DNA of 64,000 nucleotides, taken from NCBI GenBank assembly GCA_028554755.1, contig JAPTOF010000003.1, positions 21,016,501 to 21,080,500 on the forward strand, in the 5' to 3' direction. Position numbers and translations under genes: made by a program. Positions 22,761 to 35,182 of the stretch are shown piece by piece. The first letter of the stretch is position 1. Every line of letters starts with the position of its first letter. This DNA comes from Cordia subcordata (Eukaryota; Streptophyta; Magnoliopsida; Boraginales; Cordiaceae). The notes under the pieces were generated by a model that saw nothing but the letters and a program-made list of their open reading frames with translations, was not told where the DNA came from and did not search any database.

Positions 22761-24539
22761 AATTAAATTTAATTTATAATGTTAAATTTTGTGTGTGTGT
22801 GTATGTGTGTATATATTTTTAGAAGGAAAAAAAACCATCATGGTTGAGTTTTTTTTTTTTGTCATCCATTATTATATAAATAAATATATGTACATATGAT
22901 ATATGCATTTGGGGCTCATTAAAATAATAATAATAAATTATTATTATTATTAGTTTCCTTTTTTAATTTTTAGTTTGATTGTATATTGACAAACTGAAAT
23001 ATATTTTGTTATGTCCTAAGATGCGTCATTAATGGTGACATGTTCTTGCAATGGATATTTTATAATTATTGCTTATGTCTTATTCCTTTTAAAGTATTAA
23101 ATTAATTAATATATCATTAATTGATTTACTATAACGAGTCCTTAGGACACTTTTAAGTGCAGTGCCATCATCTATTTGTTTTTGCAAATATAATAAAATT
23201 CTATTGCTAAGGGAGTTGCCATTGGATCAAGTTAATATTTGGTTTTGGCACTAGTAACAATTGTTTTAGCTTTGTTATGAAAATAAATTTAATTAAACAT
23301 TGAAATTTTATGTTTTTCTCTATGGCAATTTCTATGTTTTATAAATAAAGATTTGATCTAGAAGTTTTCTTTAGTCCTCTGAATTTAATGAAAATATTTA
23401 TTTTCTTTATTCAATTTGAAATTTTATATATCTGCTATTGCTAGATTATTCATAAGTGCTCGTGAAATTTGTTGAAGAATGCAATTTTAAATTGATCACT
23501 GAGACATGTCATATTGAATTGTTTCATATTGTGTGGTCAATTGCATATATAGCACTTTGTGATTAAATTTAAGCATTAATTTTTTTCAATGAGTTGATAG
23601 CATAGATTTAAGTAGGCAAATTCACCAAAGTGATTTGCTCAATTAAATCTATGGCTTTTCTCGTTTTGTTTGGGAAACTACCATGATAAAGTGAGCAATG
23701 TTCTCCCAAAGGAGATCATTATAAGGCTTTAGCCCGGTAGCATAAACATAAAGTATAGACCAAGATTACAATGCTGTTAGGGAGCTCAATTGCCCAAAGG
23801 TGGTTGACTTTTCTTTCAGTGAGGTGATCTTATATGTATTACTTTATGTTAAAAGAGCGCTTATTTACATGTTGAATTATTTTCCCAAAGGCAAATATGA
23901 TTGGACTCTTTTGTTTAAAATGCTTACTCTTGTAATATAGTATGTATGCATAATGTTTATTGATATTGCATTCTTTTCTTGGATTGTTTCATTTACTTTG
24001 AACAATCATTACTTAGATGTCTTGAATAGATAAAACCATTATGAAATGAAAGCAAATATTGAGTATTATCTGAGTATAGTCAATACTAACTTGACATTAA
24101 ATTTGATGCACATGCTGCTTTGGTTGATAAAAATGGTGATAAAGAAAGGGTAACATAATTGGCAATAGGAGAGGTCTAACTGTCTTGCTTAATGACTATG
24201 AGGAGACCATAACTGAGTATTTAGTTGAATGACTTGTCTTGAACTAAAGATGTAAAAGAGCTCTTAATAGCTATAGGCGAGAAATACCAAGGAATCTTAG
24301 AATATCGATGACCAAAAAAAAATTACCCATTATGTTATTAAGGAAAACAAAATTAAGGGTAGAAACCCAAATGTTGTATATTTTGTTTCCAATTTTAAGC
24401 CCTATTCTTATAACGTTAGTACCTCGAATTCAAAGGGTCATATTCTTAATAGAGGTCATAGTTTTAAAAAAGGTAGTAAAGGTCAAATCTAGATCGTAGA
24501 TTAAAATCATAAAGTAAGAGGTCCCAAATCTGCTATCAA

Positions 24540-27490
24540 TAAGTTTGATAAGAACTTTTACTTTTGTAAGGTTATAAAAAAGCTCATTGTACAAGTTCAA
24601 TTTTGGTTAAATAAAGAGAAAATAAATGAGAGGCAAATGAATTAGAGTCTTACATTGGGATTGTTAGTCTGTATTTAAAAATTAGTTTTGAATTTATTTT
24701 AGAAAATGGTTTCTAGGTGTCATGTTTTAGACGGAACGTGATTCCTATTTCTTTTTTAGACAAGATTGGCTGTGATTTTCACTTTAGAAATGGCCAAGTA
24801 CAATTGTTTTTCAATTCCAGAATTGTTGACGAATATGTTTTATCAAATGGTTTATACCAATTGTGTTTATTCCTAGAAAGTTCTCGTGACTCTTTTCATA
24901 TAGAAAATTTTGCTTCTAAAAGGAGTTTAATTATAAGAAATTTTTATTTTGCTATGGCATAAAAGGTTAGGTCATATTTCTTGGGAAAGAGTTGAAAGAT
25001 TCATTAATAGTGAGACTTTACCTTCTTTGAATTTTTGATAATCTTGAAACTTACATTGGGTGCATAAGGGGTAAGCGCATTAAAGTTAAAAGAAATATGC
25101 TACCCGCAGTTTTGCTTTTTAGAAGTGATAAACATAAATACTACTGGACCTTATTCTATTATATTCTGTGGTAATAAATATTTTGTTACATTCATTGATG
25201 TTTTTTCTCGTTATAGATACCTTTATCTAATTAAAGAGAAATCTGACGCTATTGAGAAATTTAAAATTCTTAAGACAAAGATAGAAAATCAACTTGGGAA
25301 GGTTATCAAAATTGTTGGACCTGACGGAAGAAGTGCCCACTATGGTAGACTTGGATCTCCGGATAACATATAAGGTCGTTTATCAAGTACTTATAGAATT
25401 ATGGAATTGTTGCCCAGTATACTATGTCTACTATCCCTGAGTAAAATGGTATGATCAAAAAGTGAAAATATACCTTTATGGATATGATAAGAAGCATGAT
25501 AATTGTTACTGACCTACTAGAGTACCTTTGCAGGGAAGCCATTAAAATTTCTTGTTAAATACTTAACCATGTTCCCAATAAGTTTGTCCCTAAGGCTCTT
25601 TTTCTAATTTTGGCTAGGGAGAAAACTCAGTTTGATCGATTTTTGAGTTGGGGTTGTATTGCTTATGTAAGGATTTTCAAATAAAAAACCACTAACCTTA
25701 AGACTATTCGTTGTTTCATTGGGTAGTTGGCTCATTTTAATGATATAAGTTTTACTTTCCTACACGTGTTTCTAAGATTATCAAATCTCAAATGCCTAAA
25801 TTCTTATAATTGGATGTTGGTAATGTTGTATGTCCTCAACCTACTACTGAGGATAATGATAAAAAAATTGTCTCATTTCCACTACTAGTAAGTAGTCAAG
25901 CTAGTACTCTGCTCACATTAAGAGACAAGATATTAGTGGATACCCTATAATAGATGATGATGTTACAGCTAATGACAATCTACATGTTGAGATCTCACAA
26001 CCTTATGATTTAATGATGAACAACATTTAAAAGGTCTATTAGAGGAAGAAGACATTCCATCTATAATAATTATCGCATTTACTTGAATGCTACGAGTAAT
26101 AAGATGCAACCAATGATGAAAATGAATTTGGGAACTTGTTGATCTTCTTAAATGAGATAATCTTATTGGTTGCAAATGGGTCTTTAAGACCAAGAGAGAT
26201 CTCATAGAGAAGATTGAGAGGCCAAAGGTGATATTAGTTATAAAAGGCTTTACCCAAAGAAAATGTATAGATTACAAAGAAATCTTTTTCACATGTTTCT
26301 ATAAAATATTCTTTAAGCTATTAATGGCTCCTATGGATATGAAAATAGTTTTCCTCAACAGTGATATATATCTTTAAGTTTACATTAAATAGCTTGAGGG
26401 TTTACTATTACTGGTAAGGATAATATGGCTTGTAGACTTAGAAAATTCATTTATGGTTTTGAATCAGGCCTCAAAGTAATGAATGTTTGAAGTCTGATGA
26501 AATGGTAACTTCTTATTTTTTTTGACGAAAATAGAGTTGATCCATGTATATATTTCAAGATCAGTGGGAGTAAATTTGTCTTCCTAATATTGCCGGTTGA
26601 TGATATTTTTCTAGTTATATATGACTTGGGTATGCTCCATGAGACTAAACAATATTTTACTTACGGCTTTCGATATGAAAGATTTTGAGGATGCTTCTTT
26701 TGTTCTTGGGACTAAGTTTTGTTGAAATAAGTCTCTTGGAATTTTTAAATCTTTTATGAAATTTTACATTGATTGAGTTTTTAGAACTTTTTTTTTGGTG
26801 TAAAGGACTGCAAGTCTTGTGTGCATTTATTGTAAAAGGACTCAAATTGAAGCAATATCCTCAAAATGATATAGAGAGGGATTCTATGAAAGATATACCT
26901 TGTGCTAGTGCTTTTGAGACCCTGTTATATGATCTAGTATGCATTAGACTTGATATCGCTTTTGCGGTAAGAGATTTGGTTGATAATAAATCCTAGAATG
27001 GATTGTTGGATTGTTTCTAATTAGGTAATAAAATACCTATAAAAAACCAAAAATTATACGCTTATTTGCTATAAAGTAGATTATCTAAAGTTGGTTGAAT
27101 ATTCTAACTCTGACTATGTTGGATGCTCAGATGATTGAAAATTTACTTTTGGGTATATTTTTGTGTTAGTTGGAAGGGATATGTCTTGGAAGAGTGTAAA
27201 ATAACAACTTAATGCCTCTTCAACTATATGAATTTGTGGCTTATTATGATACCTAATCTTCTGCTATATGTTTTAAGAACATGATATCTACTTTTGAGAA
27301 TTATAAATTCTATTACTAGATCTATAAGCTCTATTGTGATAATAGAGTTGTTGTTCTATTATCAAAGAATAATAAGAAAATTAAAGCTTGCAAGCATATA
27401 GATATCAAGTTCTTGGTAGTCAGAAACTTTGTAAAAAATGATGGCATTCATATAAAACAAATTGCTAGTGATGACATATAAATTGACTCC
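24540..27490 (+). pseudogene. Copia gag-pol remnants
   Basis: Recognisable pieces, all in broken frames: a worn gag zinc knuckle near 24555-24600; LWHKRLGHISWERV (GAG-pre-integrase) near 24951-25005; integrase core with FVTFIDVFSRYRYLYLIK near 25180-25240; an AQYTMSTIPE-like integrase stretch near 25410-25440; RT start GCKWVFKTKRD near 26170-26205; RT NMACRLRKFIYGF near 26420-26465; RNase H with SDYVGCSDD near 27110-27140 and DSLSKGF near 27485-27507. Dozens of in-frame stops and shifts. No domain is long enough to be functional. Confidence 0.9.
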
Positions 27491-28293
27491 TTGTCCAAGG
27501 GTTTTTGACTTATGTTTTTTGTGAAACATGTTAGGAATATGAGTATTTTACAATCTTTTTTATGCTATTGTCTAGTGGGAGATTTATATCATTATGTACT
27601 GTTAGATGTTCCCATTTTTTATGTTTTGCTTTGCACATTAGTGCATTCGTACAATAGCATGTTGTTTTATGGTTTACAACATAATTGTATATTGTGATTA
27701 CTCATATTCATATTTTGTTGAGGATCTTATATTTGGTATCCATTTCGATAAGATCCTCTATTGAGTTTATATCTCCATAAGGACACATTTTGGTTGGAGA
27801 TATGTATTCTTACCTCTGGCATATTGATCGTCGTTTTGTGAGGTTAAGAATAATTTATCGTCTGGCCTGTTGAATGCTGTTTTGTGAGGATATGTGTCTT
27901 TCCTCTAGCATATTGAACGCTATTTTGTGAGGATAAAAATAATATATTTCTCTTGTTTTAAATGCCGATATTAGAGAAATCATGTCAAGGACTGACAAAG
28001 AAATAGCACATTTTGATCACATATTAGTGCTAGTTTCTTGCTACGCTGCCGTATGTTTGGTCCATGACGATAAGGTTGGATGACATTTGTGACCATAGAA
28101 AGTCTTGTGTCAATAAGAAACACTATGACTGCCATAATTCGATATTTGACAATCTTGTTGGTCCGGATATGCGCTCGAGGTGTAATATTGTGAATTAGAA
28201 TATTTAAAAATTGTGGCCACATTCTGTTTCCTATTCAGCTTAATGAATATTTTTCTTAAAAATTTTTGAAAATAAATAAAACAATTAACGTTA

Positions 28294-28307
28294 CCCAAGT
28301 GGGAGAC
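28294..28307 (+). other. Polypurine tract of the Copia element
   Basis: CCAAGTGGGAGAC immediately before the 3' LTR start TGTTGAAAAA, the usual plant Copia PPT. Confidence 0.85.
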
Positions 28308-29300
28308 TGTTGAAAAATTTTTCTTTAAAATGGGCTGCTGTTAATTATTTTTGGTTTTATAAAATACGCTGAATATCTGATTCACAAGTTGGGCTTCGTG
28401 ATCATATTGGTTTTAGCCCACCCCATAAATCCATACGGTTCTTTTGTGCGTAGGTCCATATATTCTGACAAATCCTTTTATGAGTAAGATTGTCAGAATT
28501 TATTATAGAGTAAATGGCATATTACCCCCTATAATCTGGCATAAATACACAATAATCCCCTAAAGTCTCAAAACTATCTGATTACTCCCTCGAACTTTTT
28601 AAACGTGTGTTCACTGCCTCCTCGCCATCTGTTTTTGATTAGTTTTAACGGAAATTGAATTTTATGCACATGTATGGCGTTTTTCATTGCATAATATATA
28701 TAAAAACTAAATATTTTGGACCATTTAAGCTCTTACACTTTTTATAAAAATGCTTAACTCATTCACTTCCTAAAAACTCAAGGGGGTAATTTTGAGACTT
28801 CAGGGGGTATTGCGCACTTATGCCAGACTACAGGGGGTAATATGCCATTTACTCTATATATTATGTAATGAAAAATGCAAACACATGCGCAACACACACG
28901 TGTAGACTCCAACTTCCTTCAAAACTAACCAAAAACAGACAGCGGGGGGATAATTTGCACACGTTTAAAAATTTCGAAGGGGTAATCAGATAGTTTTGAG
29001 ACTTCAGGGGGTATTGTGTATTTATACCAGACTATAGGGGGTAATATGCCATTTACTCTTTATTATAAATAGGACTAGGTCCCCTCTCCTACTCTTAACC
29101 TAACAGTTGTTCCCATAAGCATCTGTTAATATTGAGTAGAGTAAGAAAAGGAAGATCTAAGTCTAGACTGGGTAACAGTTATTTGTTCAATAATAATTAT
29201 TTAACAATAATGGCTCAAACAGGCATGTGCTTCCGCTATCAATTATGTTTTTGAATTTTATATTATAAATTCATGTATACGATCATATATTATGCTTATA
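28308..29300 (+). repeat. Copia 3' LTR, split by a MITE
   Basis: Starts TGTTGAAAAATTTT and ends TATGCTTATA. It is interrupted at 28508-29058 by a MITE plus its 9-bp duplication; removing 560 bp leaves 433 bp, equal to the 5' LTR. Confidence 0.92.
28508..29058 (-). mobile_element. Composite Mutator-like MITE, copy 1 (551 bp)
   Basis: Ends GAGTAAATGGCATATTACCC and, inverted, GTAATATGCCATTTACTC. Flanked by a perfect 9-bp duplication TTTATTATA (28499-28507, 29059-29067), typical of Mutator-type transposition. A third TIR-like module sits inside, ending GCCATTTACTC at about 28854. The empty site is visible in the 5' LTR (AAATTTATTATAAATAGGG near 21590). Relative orientation to copy 2 is inverted. 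Confidence 0.88.
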
Positions 29301-29700
29301 AATAATTGATATGTGACTAAGAAAATAAGGATTAAACTACACAAGCCAAATGAGCTGCGGGAACGTAATTTTCTCCTTGAGAATGATGTGTAATATTTTC
29401 GACCATTCACGATCAAATATATATTTGTTTCTGAATTTTGAAGAGCGTGCCAAATAATTCTTTGTTGGAGATACAATATAGCACATGGCATGTCCATGCC
29501 AAATAACTTGTTCTAAGAGCGACCACTCTCGCCCTCCTAGCCCTGACCAGCTCATACATTCGCACAGTTTCGAGGGCAACAAATGGTCATAAATTATTTA
29601 AATAATTTTATGATAATTGTATTATATAAATTTACCGTTATTAAAACTTTTTTATAATATAATATATTTTAAGTCATACCACATTCCATAGACAACATGA
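29301..29700. other. Spacer, no recognisable feature
   Basis: AT-rich right half. 29340-29590 is less AT-rich, with a short minus-strand open stretch of no known similarity. Confidence 0.4.
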
Positions 29701-29709
29701 TAAATTTTA

Positions 29710-30248
29710 GCGTTAATGGCATATTACTCCTGCAGTTTGGCATAAATGCGCAATACCCCTCTGAAGTCTCAAAATTATTTGATTACCCCCTCGAACTTCT
29801 TAAAAGTGTGCAAATTAACCCCGCCGTCTGTTTTTGGTTAGTTTTGACCGGAGTTGGAGTCTACGTGCGAGTGTTGCATTTTTTATTGCATAATATATAG
29901 AGTAAATGGCATATTATCCCCCTGTAGTCTGTCATAAGTACACAATACCCCTCTAAAGTCTCAAAATTATCCCATTGAGTGTTCAGGGAGTGAATGAGTT
30001 GAGCATTTTCATAAAAAGTGTAAGGGTTTAAATGGTCCATAATATTTAGTTTTTATATATATTATGCAACAAAAAAACGCCACACATGTGCATATAATTC
30101 AATTCCCGTCAAAACTAAACAAAAATAGACAGCGGGAGAGTAGTGAGCACATGTTTAAAAAGTTCGAGGGGTAATCAAATAGTTTTAAGACTTTAAGAGA
30201 GTGTTGTGCACTTATGCCAGACTATAGGGGATAATATGCCATTTACTC
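29710..30248 (+). mobile_element. Composite Mutator-like MITE, copy 2 (539 bp)
   Basis: Ends GCGTTAATGGCATATTACTC and, inverted, ATAATATGCCATTTACTC. Flanked by a perfect 9-bp duplication TAAATTTTA (29701-29709, 30249-30257). An internal full TIR module starts at about 29900 (GAGTAAATGGCATATTATCC), so the element has three TIR-like blocks, as in copy 1 read from the other strand. Confidence 0.88.
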
Positions 30249-30673
30249 TAAATTTTAAGCTGTTTCATACTCACACACATTAATTACAAGAAAAACAGTT
30301 GTGGACAATGAACTCTACTGATACCGACAGACATTAATTTGATGATAATTACTGACAAATTAGGAACGAAATGTCTAAGAAGAAAAAGATTTTCATCGGT
30401 AATCGGTCGCTAATTTGTGATAGAAAAAACTACCGTCACTCAAAGAAGAAGTTGAAGAACAGTGAAGCTAGCCAATAGTCTTTCCAAAATTTAGGCTATG
30501 ATTCTAAATAACTTTATACATATATAGATAATGATGGATCATTTTTCAAACTTTAATCTAGAGATAACAACTTTAGCTAGCAAGGAAAAAAAAAAAAGAA
30601 AACAATTAAAAAATAACAAAAGTTAAAAAAGGTAATTGCAGTAATAATTTTTAATTAATAGGAAAGGTTGGTA
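30249..30673. other. 3' flank of the small-gene pseudogene (unit D)
   Basis: 30480-30545 (GCTATGATTCTAAATAAC, then CTTTATACATATAT) matches 40282-40320 downstream of the intact gene copy, so it belongs to the tandem unit. The rest is unremarkable. Confidence 0.5.
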
Positions 30674-31033
30674 TTAGCGTGTGAGACAGCTTGCAGCAAA
30701 TCTTGATGAGAAGGCATACAACCTATGGCAATCTTCATCCAACAAGCTTCCTGCAGCGGACTCGCTTGTGTTGTCAAAGTTGAGAGAATAGCTTAACCGA
30801 TAGTACCGGCACTGGAACGACGACTAAGACTGCTGCCGGCGACCACCGGCATCAGAAGCAGTTTTCAGCATCTTGCTGCACTTGTTGAATATCAGCTTCC
30901 TCATGAGCTTAGATAAGCCACAACAGTTGATTGATGATGATGCATTATTATTGTTATTATCTTATGATGTTGTTGAACATGTTGTGGCTGTTTCGGGAGT
31001 ATTGTTCCTATCACACCAATGGAGTCCCAACAT
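30674..31033 (-). pseudogene. Small plant protein family, pseudogene with two in-frame stops (unit D)
   Basis: The minus-strand frame from 31033 to 30674 is 120 codons. It begins MLGLHWCDRN, matches the intact copy at 40439-40858 (NCCGLSKLMRKL, KMLKTA, SSFQCRY, LSYSLNFD, GSLLDEDCHRLYAFSSRF) but holds TAA after about 23 codons, in the Ser/Asn-rich part, and TAG before the FQCRY motif. The length is otherwise colinear with no frameshift, so loss was by point mutation. The conserved YDPLSY Asp-Pro is changed to YYRLSY. Promoter elements upstream remain. Family function is unknown to me. Confidence 0.88.
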
Positions 31034-33157
31034 TCAACATTTTTCTTTAGATCATAATCTAGTATCGGTAGTGATTTCTCCCTTGCTGTTATGATCATTT
31101 GAATTGAAAGTTCGTAAATCTCAAATGAAGAATACTATCAGTGGGCTATACCCTCTTGTTTGCGATCTCTTCGGTGAGTACTAGGGAGGTTTGGGTATGG
31201 TGGTACAAGTTACCCGGTAGGGATGTGGAGGAGTGGGGGTTAATGAGAGGGATGAGAGCAAAAGTAGTCACTCTTTATATATAAAGGCGGGGTGAGGATT
31301 GTTTATTAATTTACTCAAATTTATTTACATTTATATACATGTATATATACATACACACATATATATATATATACACGTATGTATGTGTGTGTATATATAT
31401 ACATACATATATATATGTATATATATTGTCAAGTATTTGTATTGATATATAGTTCCAACGTTGAAAAGTAATCCTAGGTACCCTAGTGGTTTACTCATAC
31501 ACGTTATGAGAGATCTTAATATTAATTTTTAAAGATTTTGTAACTGTTAAATTATTAGCATTTGATCTCTTTTTAAATTAAAGGGAAAAAAAGTAATCCT
31601 GGGTGGGATAGGAGAGGAAAGCTATCTTTCGTGTGACAACACTGGAGTAGACGACAAGCAAAACAAAAACCGTTAAATTTTAAGAGAAATTGTTTACTCC
31701 TAATTTTTGCTCTTGGGCTTCTCGTTTGACTATGAACATGTATGGATTGACACAAAAAGTAATTTTTGTCTGATCTTTGAAAAATATTTTTTTTAAAATT
31801 TAAAATTTTGGCTTTCAGAAAAGAAGTTCTTCAGTTTGAGTCTTTTAATAAGCGACTTAGCCTCCGTTTGAAAAAAAAAATAATAATAATCGTATTTTCC
31901 AGTTTCACAAAATGTCGACAACATTATATTTGGTATTTCAGAATATGTAAAATTTAAGATTTTTCGGGTTTTAGTCCACTAAACACTAATTAAATTTCGT
32001 ACGTGACGAATAACTGAAAGTCTCTTTATGTTGGGTATATTTTGACATGCAAATTGACAATACGCAAGTTAGGTGCATAAAGAATTAAAGTAATTAATTA
32101 AACTATGCTAATTGGTAATTTCACAATTTAATGAGGTTGAAGGACACAAATCAAGTTGACACAAAAGGAGGTAGACTCTCATTTCCTACAGCTACCTTAT
32201 GGAAAAATTCAGCACTTTTATTCAATAACTTACAATATAAGGAAAAAAATGAAATTTTCGTAAATTAGGTAAGACTTGATGAGAAATTAGTCTCTCTAAC
32301 AGCATAAAATTTTAAATAAAATGATAATTTTATTTGGTATTGGGCCCTGTATCAGAAAATTGGGCATAGATATAAGTCGTGTTGTTATCCAGTTTAAAAA
32401 ATGTCCACGTGCAACATTAATCTAATCTATACAACGAGGAGCAGTGTATTTAAATAATCAATAATTCTTTTTTAACCTCTTAAACTCTTAGATGATGTTA
32501 TTGTTTAATTTATTATTAAGAAAAAACTCACAAGTCGTGAAATTCACTTCTTCCATATATGTTGCTTCTCTTATATGCGAAAATAACCATATTATCTACT
32601 TTCATTTTTATAAGACTAGAAATTCATAATGTGTGCAATGTCTATTGGTTTAAGAAGTGATATTTGAATTGTTTATAAATAGATATTGCAAAAAAAATTT
32701 GATAATTTAATCTAATTATCTTTAGACTAATTAATTTGAGATTAAATAATTATGTATAATACTTACAACACTAGTCTTTGCTTAGTGGATTAGAGAACTC
32801 AAGGCATAACATGCTGCCTTTGCGGTGATGCACTTTTTTTTTTTCCCCTCATTAAACCTCTATTCCCATAAAATTGAACTCAAAACTTTACGCTTAAGAG
32901 ATATAACCTTATCACTTGAGTTATCTCTTAATCCCGATTATAATGATCGTTATCGCTTCACGTTGATAGCACTTTTGTCTTCAGTCAAAATAACGTACAC
33001 AATTAGCTTTTAACTGTATAGGTGTTCAGCCGAAAATTATTTGTTTGATGAAGCAGCACATGCAAGCTGCTTGCTATTTGGTATTTTCAAAAAGGTTAGA
33101 CGGATTTGGTTGTCTGAATCAAGTCAGACCAAAATACTTAGTAATTGTTATTACATT
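31034..33157. repeat. Tandem unit D, upstream flank
   Basis: Direct repeat of the upstream flanks in the other units: AGTAATCCTGGGTGGGATAG near 31590 against 41048, GACGACAAGCAAAAC near 31650 and 41116, TTCTTCCATATATGTTGC near 32550 against 1875 and 38650. It contains AT/CATA simple repeats at about 31320-31430. A minus-strand tRNA-like SINE scrap lies at about 32850-32935 (AACTCAAGTGATAAGG, then GAGTTCAATTTTAT on the minus strand). Confidence 0.75.
31274..31286 (-). promoter_or_regulatory. TATA box of pseudogene unit D
   Basis: On the minus strand CTTTATATATAAAG, in the same context (CCTCACC-CC before it) as the TATA boxes of units B and C. About 240 bp from the old start codon, longer than in the other units. 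Confidence 0.55.
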
Positions 33158-33165
33158 ATCTTGTA

Positions 33166-33996
33166 TAGGGGTGGGAATCAGATTGGATATTCGGATACCG
33201 AATGTTCGGATATCGGATTGAAAAACTAAGTATCCGATCAGATAGCTAAAAACTACCTATCTGGCCGGATACCGGATTTTTGGATAGCGGATAGTTCGGA
33301 TACGAATTTTTAGATTTTCGGATATTTTTTAATAAACTAAAAAAATTCAAATATTGGCTATTATTTTAAATATCTTTTTGAAATTATCGATTCGTATGCA
33401 ATTAACTCGCTTTTTAATATGAAAAAACCAGACATAGACATAAATAAAAACATAGTCCTTCACAAAACCATACAACATAAGACACATAGAAAACATGCCA
33501 ATACTTAGATATAAGAGTTAAACAAAAAATATAGTCTCTGCCTCTACTTAGAAAATACATAAAAACCTTGGATGCGCTCCATACTACACACATTAAATAA
33601 GAAGTCTACAAATTCACAATCCACATTCCACCCACACCAAATACGAAGTCTATATATTTACAATCCGTAGTCCACGCACATTAAATAAAGTTTAAAGTTT
33701 TTAACATAAGAAACATGACAAGATAATTTCCAATGAAGTGCACTTTCAAGTCTTAAGTCTTAACTTTTGTTGACTAGTATAGTATTATATTATTTTAATT
33801 TTAAAAAAAAAAGTTCGGGTAATCCGATATCTGAACGGGTAGCAATTTTGCTACCCGATATCCTACCCAAATATCCAAAAAAAATTCGGATATCAGATCG
33901 GATATATTCGAAATCCGAAAAAAGCTTTTTTTACCTATCCGTTTAAATGCAGATGCGGATATTAATTCGGATACGGATCAGATAGTCGTACCCCTA
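33166..33996. mobile_element. hAT-type non-autonomous element, 831 bp
   Basis: Ends TAGGGGTGGGAATCAG and GTCGTACCCCTA, inverted. Subterminal repeats of TTCGGATA / ATATCCGA occur near both ends. Flanked by ATCTTGTA (33158-33165) and ATCCCGTA (33997-34004), an 8-bp duplication with two mismatches, as expected for hAT. No transposase. Confidence 0.75.
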
Positions 33997-34004
33997 ATCC
34001 CGTA

Positions 34005-34321
34005 AAGAACTTGATTCAATCGAGGCTAAATATAAACATTGACCAAGGGATCAATTGCTGTAAATAGTTTCAATAGCCTCCTACTAGGTCATTTGACCAT
34101 TGCGCCCTTTTTCTTCTGGTGCCAGAACCTAACACTATAAAATAATCCAGAACCCCTATGTCTCTGTTGAAAATAAATATTAAACTAATTAATAACAATT
34201 ATAACTCTGAATTCTGATTAACAAAGAACAACTAATAGACGGGATATAATATTACTGAACCACGTTTCCCGTTACCTGTTTGCAATTTTCTAGTAATGGA
34301 AATACTGCCTGTTGCATCCTA
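34005..34321. other. Unit boundary spacer
   Basis: Continuation of the unit D flank: GCCTCCTACTAGGTCATTTG at 34077 matches 2463 and 39350. The region near 34215 is the empty site for the MITE found at 2635 and 39514. Confidence 0.6.
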
Positions 34322-34380
34322 TTATGATCTAACAATAAGCGCCATAAGACTTCTTCTTTTTGATGATGCAGCGTTATTAA

Positions 34381-34435
<55 letters not shown>

Positions 34436-34573
34436 GTTATCTGATGATGATGATGGTGAAGAAGTGGTTATGGTGGCAACAGCTTTGCCCTGACGAGCTG
34501 CACCACCACCACTATGGCCGCAGCCGGTGGCGTCGGGAGCTGTGTTTCTTGCCCACCAATGAATTCCTGACAT
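34322..34573 (-). pseudogene. Small plant protein family, truncated copy with poly-Asn run (unit B)
   Basis: From the ATG at 34573 the frame gives MSGIHWWARN, the CGHSGGGAARQGKA segment, a Ser run and about 20 Asn codons made by an ATT/AAT microsatellite, then NNAASS. At this point the intact copy continues with the conserved basic helix and FQCRYDPLSY motif, but here homology stops and 12 unrelated codons end in TAA. The C-terminal half has been deleted. TATA box and upstream flank are conserved, so it may still be transcribed. If translated it would be an 83-residue protein lacking the family's conserved part. Confidence 0.8.
34379..34436. repeat. (ATT)n microsatellite inside coding sequence
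   Basis: About 19 uninterrupted TTA units. In the minus-strand frame of the truncated gene these are Asn codons. The intact paralog has only four Asn codons here (near 40719). Confidence 0.95.
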
Positions 34574-34687
34574 TCTTTTTTTTTTTTTTTTTTTTGCAAT
34601 CTTTTTGTGGTGTTTCAGTGAATAGTTGGAAGGGTTCGTTTGGTAGAAGGTTAACGAGGGATGTGAGAATTGAGATTGGGGTTCTTT

Positions 34688-34699
34688 GAATATATAAAG
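34688..34699 (-). promoter_or_regulatory. TATA box of truncated unit B gene
   Basis: On the minus strand CCTTTATATATTC, about 115 bp upstream of the start codon at 34573, in the same context as the unit C promoter. Confidence 0.6.
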
Positions 34700-35182
34700 G
34701 GCGTGGTGAGGATTGTTTGTTTGTATTAAGAATTGGGAGTTTTCAGTGTTAAAAGTTAATCCTAGATGGAATAGGATAAGGAAAGCTGTTCATGTGAGGA
34801 TATGTAGAGGGAAAACATTTTCTCATTTGTGTATACGACAAGCAAAAACCAAGCCATTGGGTTTAGCATTAGTTTATAAGAATTCGGTTTATTATCTTGA
34901 TAACCTTCGTAATTTTTCGTTTCTCAGAAGTCAGTCTTTTATTGTAAGCGACAATCTTTAATCTTTTATATTTTTATTTTGTGTCACTATTGATTTTTTA
35001 ATTAATATTTATTAAAAATTGGACAAAAAGTTTTTTTGGGATTGGTTCTTTATTTATTTATTTTTTTGGTGTTTAAGAATTGTTTTTAAAAAATGTTTTT
35101 GAGAACTGTTTTCAGAAATTAAAAAGAAAATAAAAAAGGTATTTTTTTTCACTTCAAAGGAAGCCAAAGGCTAATCACATTA

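Larger units (their letters stand above)
21398..29300 (+). mobile_element. Degenerate Ty1/Copia LTR retrotransposon
   Basis: The element has both LTRs (21398-21830; 28308-29300 with a nested MITE), a tRNA-Met-type primer binding site, a purine-rich tract, and pol remnants in the order GAG-pre-integrase, integrase, reverse transcriptase, RNase H, which defines Copia. The 5-bp flanks are GATAA and AATAA, a near-match target duplication. All coding regions are broken by many stops and shifts, so it is not autonomous. The LTRs differ at scattered positions, so the insertion is not recent. Confidence 0.93.
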
